Origin: Clarkia xantiana subsp. parviflora
Taxonomy: Eukaryota; Streptophyta; Magnoliopsida; Myrtales; Onagraceae
DNA length: 64,000 bases
NCBI GenBank assembly: GCA_036873135.1
Contig: JAPTYO010000001.1
Coordinates: forward strand, 53,700,624-53,764,623
Reading direction: 5' to 3'
The notes under the pieces are model-generated. The model made no database searches, was not told the origin of the DNA, and was given only the letters and a program-made list of their open reading frames with translations. Below are positions 20,532 to 31,871 of this stretch, piece by piece. The translations under genes were made by a program, and so were the position numbers. How positions within the stretch are numbered: position 1 is the first letter of the stretch; every line of letters starts with the position of its first letter.

Positions 20532-22270
20532 TTTGAATTAGTTACTTTATGTCTATCAATAAGTGTGTGTGTGTTATATGTTGCTTGTTTGATTTCAAAG
20601 ATGCATGCATGCAACAATATTATATCCAATACTTGAAATAAGGCAAAGATTGAATAATAATAATAATTTTACGCTCCCATCAAGTAGTTTTTATATGTAT
20701 TTATCTTTTGCATGTATTTCTTTCTATTTATGGTTTTACAAATTGATTATCTCGATTTTTAGATAGTTATTTTATACTAATTCTTTAGTATAATAATATT
20801 TTTGTAATCATAATACATCATGGACTCATGGTTAAGATGAGAAATAAGACGTTATTGAGAATAATAGTTCTACTTCTTGCCTTCTTGGCAGTTCGGCCTA
20901 AAAAACTAAGAATAATGGTTTGCCAGCCCAAAACTAAGAATAATACGGCCTGATTTTCTTTAATGGGCCTTCAGCATTGGATCTATTGGGCCTATTTTAA
21001 GAGTTGGGCTTATATTTGATCCAGATACCCAAAATAGACTAATACCGCATTTTTTTCATCACCACGCGTCATAAGTAGCCTATCAAGAGCAAAACACTTA
21101 TAGTTTATATATTTGCTCCATACATAAAATAATATTTATTCGCAATAGGTAAACTTGTAATGAGTAAAATTCTGATTATTAATATATATATATATATTAT
21201 TTCTATTTCTATTTTTATGACTTTAATTTGGTTTAAACTCGAAATCTATGGATAATTTTTTTTTTTTTCCAAAAATCTCTGGTTAAATTGAACACGAGTT
21301 TATAACATGACTCGTATTGGAAAACAGATTAGGGGATTGACTAATAATAGGAACGATATATAGTACCTTTTAAGACTATGGATGACAATATATAGTAACT
21401 ATTGTCAAACGATGACTATAAACATGCATTCATAAACAAAGTGGACTCCACTTGAATTAGGTTTCAATGTTTGACTAATGATTATAATTGAAAAAACCCT
21501 TTTGAGTGGAGCATGAAATCCCTGGACTCGAGAGTCCAAAAAGATCAATATGCCCAAAAAGCTAGTATATTAAATAAGCACTTGACCTTGATTTTTGCTG
21601 CCCCATTGTAACCACTAAAGTTGACAACAACTCTAAAAATTTCAATGTGGGGTCCGATGTCCAACGATTATGTCAAAAAGAAAACCTCAACTTTTGGTTG
21701 TGTTTTCTTCTATAGTATAGACATTTAAGTTAGCTGAAGGTCAATTAACTCTACAATCAAAATGAGTAGTATACGCCATATAATAAGCATTAGACTGGCA
21801 ATTGCAGTTTAATAGGTTAATACATAGATTAGTTACTTATGTTTGACAATATGACCGTTCAAACGTGTACTTTTTAGTTACTTACGTTTTAAAATGTGAT
21901 CATTTGGTTACATTTTAATGAAATGTCTAAAACAACTTTTTTATATTTATTGTTCTTCATGTTTTTCATTGTTCTCATCAAGTTTTCATAAAATAGAATC
22001 TGTAACTTTTCAAAAAAAATTTAAATCGACCCTGGGTTCGAATACAAATCTTGTTAGGGTTCAAATTCAAACCCAGTTACAGTTGTGCTGGGTTCAATCG
22101 AACCCAGTAGAGCTGCTACTGGGTTCGATTGAACCCAACAATAGCTGACAATTGTTCTAGGTTCATGACAAAAAAAAAAGTATTGTAATGCATCGCAGTA
22201 TTTTTCGTAATAGTAAAAAAATATCTATTTGTGTCGCTAATTTTATGGTGGCATATTTTCATACCGCGAG
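20532..22270. other. Intergenic, no gene recognised
   Basis: AT-rich sequence with a cluster of TGGGCC/TGGGCT motifs at 20960-21015, the kind found in plant promoters, but no gene follows. 21810-22180 is a degenerate inverted-repeat element (CGAACCCAG/CTGGGTTCG motifs). Confidence 0.4.
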
Positions 22271-22273
22271 AAA

Positions 22274-22513
22274 TCATTTTAAATGTTTTTTTTTGTTTCC
22301 CGCGGGGTGGTCCTCATCAGGAGGCCAGCACCCGTAGCATGCTTGCTCCACACCTAGACTAATCACCACTCGCCCCGGGCCATCCCGTAAGGGGTAAAGT
22401 GCTGGCCATGAACAATTTTCAATTTCCACGTTCACTAGTGGGGATTGAACCTCTGAACTCTGATTAAGGGATGAAGCGCTGAACCACCACATGACCACAC
22501 CATTGTTACATGA
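22274..22513 (-). mobile_element. tRNA-derived SINE, copy 1
   Basis: Read on the minus strand, the 5' part has an A-box-like TGGTGGTTCAGCGC and a B-box-like GAGGTTCAATCCCC, spaced as in a tRNA-related head. A body follows, ending in an A-rich tail (AACAAAAAAAAAC). The second copy at 23206 shares both boxes and the body phrase GAGTGGTGATTAGTC. The open frame through it is incidental. Confidence 0.7.
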
Positions 22514-23205
22514 TTTTTTGTTTTTTAACAAGAGAAGCTAGTTCTCTCATAGTGCAAAATCATGGTTTAAACTTTAAACCATCATTAGTAGCATTTAACA
22601 AGGTAATAATGACAACCTATTATTTTGTCCCTAATTAAACTTTATTTATGCATTCCTCCTCACGGGTCACTTGTAATGTAACTTGTAAGTTTGGCAGAGG
22701 TAAGTAAGACTAATGAAATAACCAAAACTATAGTACACAGTAGAGTAGAGAGGTGCATTGCATAGGGAAGAGACCCAATAACGTAAAGCTTTTTTTTCTG
22801 ACACATAAAAATTCACTTTTTGTTGGAATTGCATTCTTGGCTTCGGTTGAAGAGAATTGGAATTACGGATTATATTTAATGATTTTAAATTTAAACTAAA
22901 ATTATTTAATTAATTAAGCAGATTTGGATCGATATGGTTTGTCTGGTAATTAGAGATGTGTCATATCCTTGTCCTCTTGTTCGCAATGACAGAATATGTA
23001 ATTATTATAGTTTGATTAGTTGAGATGATCAATATAGACAATATGTAATATGGTTGGAGGCTTCTGTCATTGGAATTTTCTACTGTCAATAAACATGGTA
23101 ATACTCTTAGAAATAATGTAAAAGTATTTATGTTATCACTTATTTACCATTTTTAAAATAAAAATTATTTCATGTATGTAGCAAACAGGGTACGAATGCT
23201 AACCA

Positions 23206-23375
23206 TACAATATGGTATGGTGGTTCAGCGACTCATCCATTAATCAGATGTCGGGGTTCAATCTCCACTAGTAGTGACCATGAGAACGGAAAAATATTTA
23301 TGGCCAATATTTTAGCCCTTGCGGCCTGACCCGGTGCGAGTGGTGATTAGTCCAGGTATGGAGCGAGCATATTAC
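23206..23375 (+). mobile_element. tRNA-derived SINE, copy 2
   Basis: It shares GGTGGTTCAGCGAC and GGGGTTCAATCTCC with copy 1 and keeps the GCGAGTGGTGATTAGTC body, but lacks the full 3' end. Another possible SINE follows immediately at 23376-23625 (GGTAGCCTACTAGTT and CCAGGTTCAAAACC boxes), whose 3' module resembles 37090-37230. Confidence 0.65.
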
Positions 23376-24349
23376 GCATCGCAATGGTAGCCTACTAGTT
23401 AAAAGTGTTTACTTTCATATGGATTAGCTTCAAAATCCAGGTTCAAAACCTCTCAGAGCGTCACATAATACATTAGACATACGACTACGAGAAGTCGAGT
23501 TAAACTGGATCGTGGTGATTTGGTCCCTAAACCTCTCCGGAGTGTCACATACTATATCAGACATACGACAAGGCGAGTAAAACTAGGTTTAACCGGCTGA
23601 CAGTCTCTTGACTATAATAGATTAATGGTGAAGTTATGTTTGACGAGGTTAATATATACGTTATTTGTTCACTTAGTTTAGTCTGAAATAAATTCAAACA
23701 ATAAATAAAAGAATATGAACATTATGTATCTAGATTAATATAGGAATCACTATAGCTACTATCATATTTATTTTTCTTGGAAAAACCAACAGACGCAAAC
23801 CTAATGAGTCAAGAAGGTTGTTTTTGTTGATTCAATAATTAGAAATAAAATTACAAAGATGGACTAGCTTTAAATATTTGTTAATATGTCGAGCCAAGAA
23901 AGGAAAATTCCATTTCATGTGATATGTGTCTGTCCCATTTGCCAGGTTGCCTCCCATTGCCACCAGCTCTCTTTGGCTATAAGATAATATATTCAATTGA
24001 AAATGACTTTTATTATGCTTCATTTATACATAGTTCACATATTTTCGGTCTGTTACATAAACAATACGATTAATAAGATAATAATAATTAATAATTATAA
24101 AATGTGGATGAGGGCCCAACGAGTACAACTGTGAACATGCATGAGAAGCTGGGTAGGAGCCCACCTCACGTGTCTAGTCCTATCTTTTTCACGGTCCACC
24201 TCCAACCGGTGGGGTCGGCCACCCATGACTCTATCTGAACCGCCCGGTTTATGCAATCTACAGAATGAACTTGGCAAGATCGAATCGGTTCGGATCATTT
24301 TATTCGAACTCGACCGAGCATGGATTCTTCAAGCTCAAGCTTGACTTGG

Positions 24350-24866
24350 TAGGGCTGTAAACGAGTCGAGTCAAGCTGAGTATCTGGCAACCTCGACTCG
24401 ACTCATTTTACTCGAGCTCGAACTCGGCCGAGCCTTAATTTTTCGAGCTCGAACTCGACTCGGTGTCATACTCGACGAGTTCGAACTCGGCTCGACTCGG
24501 CTCGATAAGGTTATATTTTTCAATTAAATCGTAAACGACGCACTTAGCTCGAACCCGACTCGATTAGGCTTTTGGCTCGAGCTCGAGCTCGAACTCGACT
24601 TGAACTCAATATATACATATATAATATTATTATTTAAAGCTCGAAAAACTCGAGTTCGGACTCGAACTCGACTCGAATAGGCAAAAGAAAAAAAAGCTCG
24701 ATTAGGCTCGCGAGCTTCTCGAGTCGAGTACCAGTGAACTCGAACTCGACTCGATTTCAGAAAAAGCTCGACTCGAGCTCGACTCGAAATTTAGCGAGTC
24801 GAATTCGAATATCGACCGAGCCGATCCCGAGTAGCTCACGAGTAGCTTGACTCGTTTACACCCCTA
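24350..24866. mobile_element. hAT-type element, TCGAGCTCGAA-rich family
   Basis: The ends are TAGGGCTGTAAACGAGTC and GACTCGTTTACACCCCTA, in inverted orientation. The 8-bp flanks TGACTTGG and TGACTTGA match at 7 of 8. The whole element is an imperfect palindrome of ACTCGA/TCGAGT units. A close second copy is at 43961-44456. Confidence 0.88.
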
Positions 24867-25248
24867 TGACTTGATGTCATACTCGACGAATTGAACTCCA
24901 CTCGACAAGCTTAAAATTGTTTAATTAAATTACAAATGGTGCATTTTAGCTTGAGTTATGTAAAGTTCGAACTCAAATAGCTAGACTCGTGAACCTCTCG
25001 AGTCAAGTATAAATGAACTCGTACTCGACAGTACTGGCGTACCATTATTGAGTATTTTTATTGAGACTCTAGATTTATTTGAAGTAAATATACTCTGAAC
25101 ATCCATTATTTTGGTGGAATGGCCCTCATTATTTTGTGTAAGACATTTAGACACCCATTATTTTGGTGTCTATAAATAGGTCATTGAGCTATAAATTTAT
25201 AATTACTAATTAGTGTGCCCATAATTAAAAAAATCTCATTTTAGATGG

Positions 25249-25430
25249 GATCGTGTAGGATCACGATCCTAACCGATCCTGACCGATTCTACGATCCGAC
25301 GCTCGATCCTACTCTGATCCTAAGTGCTAGCGATCCTAGGAGCGATCCAGATCGTTTTAGCCTTGTAGGATCTTAGGATCATACGATCTTATGATCTGGA
25401 TCGCGATCCTGACAACCTTGGTTACACATT
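25249..25430. repeat. GATC-rich palindromic repeat
   Basis: A run of GATCC/GGATC units forms an imperfect palindrome ending GCGATCCTGACAACC, the form of a hAT MITE end, but the other end is not convincing. 25565-25745 is a truncated CACTA derivative (TTGTGAAAGATTG and CACAAATTACC motifs). Confidence 0.5.
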
Positions 25431-25749
25431 GTATCTTTTAAAACATGTTGGATTTTTATATCATAAAAAAAAATTACATAACGTACTCCATTTTAGATTT
25501 CATGAATACGCCACAGGTACTCGACTATGTACCAAAGAAGGTCGAATCGACTCGAAATTTAGCAAGTCAAATTAAAACATCATATGAACCTATCACTAAT
25601 AAGGAAAATCTCTTACAAAACATTGATTTTTGTAAGAAATTCTATAGAAACTTAATAATTCTCTAAAAAAATTCTTATAATTTGTGAAAGATTGATTCTC
25701 TTAAGAAAAAAAAACGTCTTCACAAATTACCGCAACCAAACCCTAGATT

Positions 25750-28200
25750 TGGTCCGACCCGACTGAAGTCACTGAGGCCAAGTCATCCATCCGACCATAT
25801 TTAAATAATCATTTGCAAAACACAGTGGATCATTCATCTGAGCATAAAAAAATACTTAAGGTAACAACTGATAATGTATTAATACATAGTGGACCATTAA
25901 ATTTATTATTATTTTTAATTTACTAGCTAGAATATTATTCCATGTGTTTGGGATTCACTATTGGATGGTATACATACTTAAAAATTACAATATTTGTGTG
26001 GTATAATATAAGGGATGCCAATTTCAAGGTTCCAACCTAAAGCAAAAGTTGATTAGGTAAGATGATTAGGTAGATTAAGTAAGAGTGCTGCCAAAACCAG
26101 ACTGATAATGGAAGCTAGAGCCAGCTAGCTAGCAAGGTTCCATGTCCATGAAGGTAACTCACAATCGGGAGAGACGGGGGGCTAAGCAAGGAAAAGACAA
26201 GACAACCTATTAGCCGCCAAATTTCCAGACAGCCTTTTCCATTGTTTTTCGATTGAATCTCTATTCTATTATTTTTCATGGGGTGGAGGAGCATGCACTA
26301 GAGGGACCATATGGTCTCTGCCCTTGACACAATAATTCAACAACCAAAGTAAGAAAGTGAGTGGTAAAAAGTAAAAACTAAAAACTAAAAAGGAATGTGC
26401 TTTTTTATTATTTGGATTGGATGGATTAGATATTCAGGTCAATTTGGTGGGTAGAAATTACTGTGAGATAATAGCTTGTTAGCTAGGTTAAATGCAATTC
26501 TACTTAGAGAGTATTTCAAGTTTGACATTATTAGTTTGGTTAACCAATATTTGAATACTTAACAAATTAACTAGTAAGGAGTGTGCTTTTGAAATATTTT
26601 GCTAGCTTTATGTTTCACATGTATATATACAAATTGCTAGTTCACTTCACATTTCCGTCTAATTTGAACATATAAAATAGGTCATCTTGTCAACATGTGA
26701 TTGAAGAAAATAGCTACCAATTTGTTTACTGTTTAAACATATAAAACAAACTTTAGTTAATAATTTGATTATTAACAAGTTAGTTTTGTTATATTATTAT
26801 TATCTATCAAACAAGTAAATGGTGGAAATGTTATGGTGGAAATCTGTGTGGCGTCTAACAGATAGATCTGTTTACACGACTATACTTGCTTTTAAGCATG
26901 TCTGTGTAGATCAGACATGTAGGTAAACGATAGACCTGATTGTCACGGTTTATTTGAAACTTAATATTTATATAAAAATCAATATTTTAAAAATATTGTA
27001 ACTATTCAGTACATTAATATATTTAAAAAACTTATAATATGATTTGTTTGTAATCATACAATTTATATTGGCAAAAAAAACAAAAACTTAATAGGATTTT
27101 AATTATGTGCTAGCTTCAAGATCACTTGAAATTTAGATATCGACTTATTTTGTTTGTAATGTTGGGTTTTTATGTTTAAGTAATTTTTCTTTATAAACTT
27201 ATTATTTGTATAACGAGAAGACTTCAAATGTCAAAATATGATTGTGCTTGATTTATAATGATTTTGTAACATTTGTAAAAGTTTTGAGCTAAAAAGTGTA
27301 ATATTTCTTCGGGTAAAAACAAATCTCATGTTGACACAGGATATGTTTTAACACGAAAATTTCGTGTCTCGTGTCCATGTCTCGTGTGACACGGGATCTG
27401 CCCGTGTCAACTCTAGTGTTTGGAAAACTAGCGACACGTTTAGGGTGATCTGTTTTGACACGAGAGATTTGTTGACACGTATATCACTAGCGACACGATA
27501 CGAATCAACACGATACAGTACGATTGTCACCCCTAAACTAATGACATAATTCATGTATGCGCTCATATAATATTAACCCGTGGTTCGATATTTTATCTTT
27601 TAAATTAGAAATTTCAAGTTCAAGTTCTGTAGATTAAAAAACCTTCATGACCAACAATTTTACTTTTTATAAATTAACCCGCTGCGATTAGGAAAATGTA
27701 TTTTTCTATCATGTTCTAAGAGCACCATGTTTTTTGTACTTTTTTTTTTATATTTTTCTATTGCCATAAAGGTGAACCCTAGAGGAAAAATGATATTATT
27801 AATAGTATGATGCAAATATTAGGTGTGGTTAAAAAATTTCACATTTTTTCTTACTTTTAAAGTTTTACATATGTTACAATTAAGTGCACCCTGGTAATAA
27901 AAAACCAAAAAAATGGTACTCTCGGAGCATAGTAGAAAAATTCTAGGAAAAATAATAATATGCACAAAGAAATCTTTTTTTTTCGTCAGGTTGTCTTAGT
28001 TTGTCATCAGAAAATAACACTCCTAGAAAGTAAGTCTTCACGTCAATTTTCACTCGCATTGGTCATTTCATAGATAAAGTGATGACCATATTTTTTTATT
28101 ATTTAATTTTCAAAACATTGGCAACTATAAAGTATAAACTATTAAACACTCGATATCTTTTTTAAGGAGTGATATATGTTGAGCGACTTCACCGTAATAT
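25750..28200. other. Intergenic, AT-rich with one hAT-like remnant
   Basis: No gene recognised. 27305-27537 is a palindromic remnant rich in ACACGA/TCGTGT, ending GATTGTCACCCCTA, a hAT-like right terminus without a clear left one. The opposing open frames there are produced by the palindrome. The rest shows only degenerate repeats. Confidence 0.5.
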
Positions 28201-28523
28201 ATGGTTCGTTTTCAACATTTTTTATATACCCTCACAAATAATAAAATGAATAAACTAACACCTCTACAATTCTTTTTTATTATAAAAACAGCATCACATG
28301 CACATACAAATAGAGATGATGGAAAGAAAGATTCCAGGTCCAGCCAGAGATCTCTGCTCTTTTGCATGGTGAAAGAAACCACAGAAACAGAGAAGAAGAA
28401 GACGACAACGACCGACGACGACTCTTCTCTTCCACTAATCTATCTCCCTCTTCTCACCTTCCATGGATTTCTCCACAAAAGCTTAACTTCCAAAAATCCA
28501 TCCAACCTCCACCTTAGAAGAAG

Positions 28524-30528
28524 ATGCTTCGCTCCATCTTTATTCTGTCACTCTCCTTCTTTCTTCACTCCTCCTTCGCCGGACTTCTGTCTCAGACCGT
28601 CACCGGCCCCGATGACCAGCCCTACATGGTCCCCGCGTTTCCGACACAGACGGAGAACCAAATCTGCAAGCTAGACCTCTCCGCCGAGCTATTCGGCGGC
28701 GTCAGCCACGCCTGCGGCGGCCGCAACCTCGACCGGAGCCGCTGCTGCCCCGTCCTCGCGGCGTGGCTCTTCGCCGCCCACGCGCGCTCCGCGCTTCAGC
28801 TGCCGGCACCGGCACCGGCGCCGGTGTCGCCTCAGGATGACGGCCTCCCGATGATTCCGGACGATTCGCAGAAGTGCGTCGACTCTCTGCAGTCGGCGCT
28901 GGTGAATAAGAGCGTCCACATTCCGCAGCCAAACGCCACCTGCGACGCCGTGCTCTGCTTCTGCGGAATCCGGCTGCATCAGATCAGCTCCCTGAGCTGC
29001 CCGGCGGCGTTTAATGTTTCGTCCGGGTCGCGTAACGCCACGCCGATGGCCGCCGTGAGGAACTTGGAGAAGAACTGTGGGAATTCTTCGTACGCCGGGT
29101 GCACCAAGTGCCTCGGAGCTCTCCAAAAGGTATTCGTGTCTTTTCACCAAATCCACCAATTCTTTGTATGTTTGAGATTATTATATCGTTTCATTTACTA
29201 AACAAGTCATATCCAATGTGAATAGTTTGTGAAAATCTTAGTTAATACACATTTTCAAATCCGAACGACTGTTCTCACTAGTTCAATTAATGATTGAACC
29301 TCGTTGGGCGCAGTTCATAGCCAAATCCAAAATCTTTACCCCGTTATGTTTACTAGATTTGCATCACAATGACCGACTATTATCTCGGATAAGGCCTTTT
29401 ATACGCAAACCCACCCGATCACGATTCGGTCGGCTCTAATACAATCTGTAACACTCTAAACCCGAAACAACAATCCTCAATAGCTATTCATAACATGAAT
29501 GTCAAGCCTGTTGTCCTTACTAAAGGACTTTTCTTGTTGATCCATTCTTATTAAACTTAAGTAGTATCCATCTTACTCATATACGTGTCAAATTACTTCT
29601 TTATATCAAATGTGGGAGAAGCTTGACTATCAACAAGACTATATGTTATTTCTAACCTTAATAATAGAGTAAGTCTTTAAAATGTGAAATTTCTTATGAA
29701 ATTTCAATAGAAAGGGAACAGAGCCTCCTAGAGGTGAGGGGTAATTGTCCTCCTTAACTTTTTATAATTTGTAATTTTAACTTAAAAGTTATAACTATTG
29801 TTAATTTGTCCTTTTAAAATCTTATAATTGTCCCCTTGAAATTTTTTTATTACTAATTATTTACCCATAACACAATTTTTACCACCTGAACTTAATTCCT
29901 AACTCCGACCCTTATAACTAATAGTGAGTTCGCTATAAATTATTGTTCGGAAACAGCATTTTAAGGGATGGTATAACATAATCAACTAAAATTAACCTGT
30001 ATGGATGAAGCTACTTTCCCTCCATTTTTTATATATGTAATTTTTGTTCTAAATTTTGTAATTTTTGTCAATTTGACATTTTAAAATCTTATATATTCCC
30101 TACTAAAAGAATTATGCACTAATTATTTAACTCTAACTCAATTCTTACCCTCTAACAGAATTTTTAACTTCGTCCCTGATCAGATTCGCTTTTTTTTTTT
30201 TTTACAGTTAAAAGGAGGCTATAGTAACAAGACTGCTGACACAACGGAACGGGCGAAGAAGATGTTTAACTTGGACTGCCAGCTCATGGGGCTGACGTGG
30301 CTGCTCGCTCGGAACAAAACCAAGTACATACCGACCGTGTCGGCGGTAATGCGGGCCATAATGTATAGTCCGCACCCGCCGCACGAGTCTAGGTGCAGCC
30401 CGGACCAGGAGAACATGCCCCTTGCGGTCGATTCCCTTCAGCTCGAAAAGGCTAAGGCATCGCCTTCACGGTCAAAAAGTGTATTCCCATTTTTACCCCT
30501 GATCATAGCCGTTGCTCTGTTTTCTTAG
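28524..30528 (+). CDS. GPI-anchored cell-surface protein (At4g28100-like)
   Basis: Two exons: 28524-29129 (202 codons) and 30208-30528 (106 codons plus stop), phase 0, 308 aa. The start MLRSIFILSLSFFLHSSFAG is a signal peptide. The mature part is Cys-rich (for example CKLDLSAELFGGVSHACGG, RCCPVLAAWLFAAHAR, CDAVLCFCGIRLHQI and AGCTKCLGALQK) with several N-glycosylation sites. The C-terminus, SVFPFLPLIIAVALFS, is a hydrophobic GPI-attachment tail. This matches, from memory, the plant 'uncharacterized GPI-anchored protein At4g28100' group with a SPARK-type domain; the biochemical role is unknown. It should sit on the outer face of the plasma membrane. The 1078-bp intron holds two copies of a dispersed repeat. 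The first exon is markedly GC-rich compared with its surroundings. Confidence 0.9.
29735..30178 (+). repeat. Two copies of a dispersed repeat in the GPI-protein intron
   Basis: Copies at 29735-29915 and 30003-30178 share TTGTCAATTTGACATTTTA-like, 'AATTATTTA' and 'CTCAATTCTTACC...AACAGAATTT' blocks with each other and with 12180-12320. The second copy ends about 30 bases before the exon 2 acceptor. Confidence 0.55.
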
Positions 30529-31871
30529 GAAGGACAAAATGGGCCTGCAGTTTTTGTGGTGTGGGGTTTGGGTCACGAGAAAGATAAAAGAGGAGAGTTA
30601 GCTCTAAATATTTACTATTTTTTCCCACTGTAAATTTCAGCTAAGTTTAGCTTTTAGATTAACTATTATTATTATTTCAACTATATATATATAGTATGGG
30701 TTAATTTCTTTTTTATTACGACTAACGTAGTGTCGACTGAAATTTCAATTGATTTATCAGCTATCAAAATTGACACATTGAAATTTTTGTAAGGTAAACT
30801 TACTTTCGTTTATTTTTAATCAATTAGACACTTATGTGTTTATTCAAATCTAATATATGAGAAACCAATTGGAATTTCAATAGATACTATTTTAATTGTA
30901 CCTTTCATTTTTACCTTTTCATTTCGCACTTTATGAGAGAAAATACTCAATATTGGGATTGGAGGGTATAACATGCTTTAGGGCAATAACCATGCCGTTT
31001 TGAAAGACCCTAAATTAAACATTTACTTATAAGATCAAGTTTATAGGAAAGTTGATTAAGACGTGTCATCTTATTCCCAACGGTGATATTATATTGCGTA
31101 AATATGAATTTTAGGGACTTCGTTAAAAAGTTGAAAATCTCTCGGAAAAACCCAGAGTGTTACCAAATTGAATCTTATGAGAAGTTCGAACTTGTGAGAA
31201 TGTTGTACTTATGTCAATGTTGGCAACAAATGATTGTGTCTTATTTCCTAAAAGACCGATTCGGTTCACCAACATTTTATCTATAATTTTTTTTTCATGT
31301 GGTGTCTATAGGTGTTACATCCTAAAATAACCATCAATTGCACTAAATTAACTCGTAAGGAATGAAATGATGTCTATGGATATTTTTTCATTCACAGAGC
31401 TCGAGCAGTTGAAACTGAGATCTCTAGTTAGTACATAAAGCGTTGAATTGATACATCATATTATATGATTATTTCCTCTATAATCTTTACTATCACTTAT
31501 TTTACCATAATACATTTTTGTAACAAAAAAAAGAGTGAAATGAGGAATATATTCCATATGAATGAATCAAACGAATAGGACATGCAGAATGTATAGTAAA
31601 TCACACACTTCTCCATATCAACTTTTCCCCCTCGGGTTCTGTAGTATAAGCGTAAAAGTTAACTTCTCGATTTTGTTACCTTTCAACTTTCATCTAACAA
31701 TTCGAATGACAAAATTACTAAGCGCATTTTCACATCTAAAACGATTGATTAACCCAATCGAGAGATATTACCTTCACAATGTATTGAATCACAATGCACT
31801 GTACAGGAGTTGAGAAGCTAATTACCAAAAGTAATTAACCATATGGTAAAATTAACTTCACCTCACTTTAC
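30529..31871. other. Convergent intergenic region
   Basis: This holds the 3' flanks of the GPI-protein gene (+) and the nucleoside transporter (-). 30715-30910 is a degenerate copy of the inverted-repeat sequence seen in the NPH3 intron (GTGTCGACTGAAATTTC motif). The small open frames at 31083 and 31562 show no domain and are not called. Confidence 0.45.

Noticed and set aside
22274..22531. 85-codon minus-strand frame
   Set aside because: It is a readthrough of a tRNA-derived SINE with A and B boxes.
28689..29159. 156-codon minus-strand frame opposite the GPI-protein exon
   Set aside because: Antisense shadow of a GC-rich exon whose plus-strand product has a signal peptide, conserved cysteines and a valid intron.
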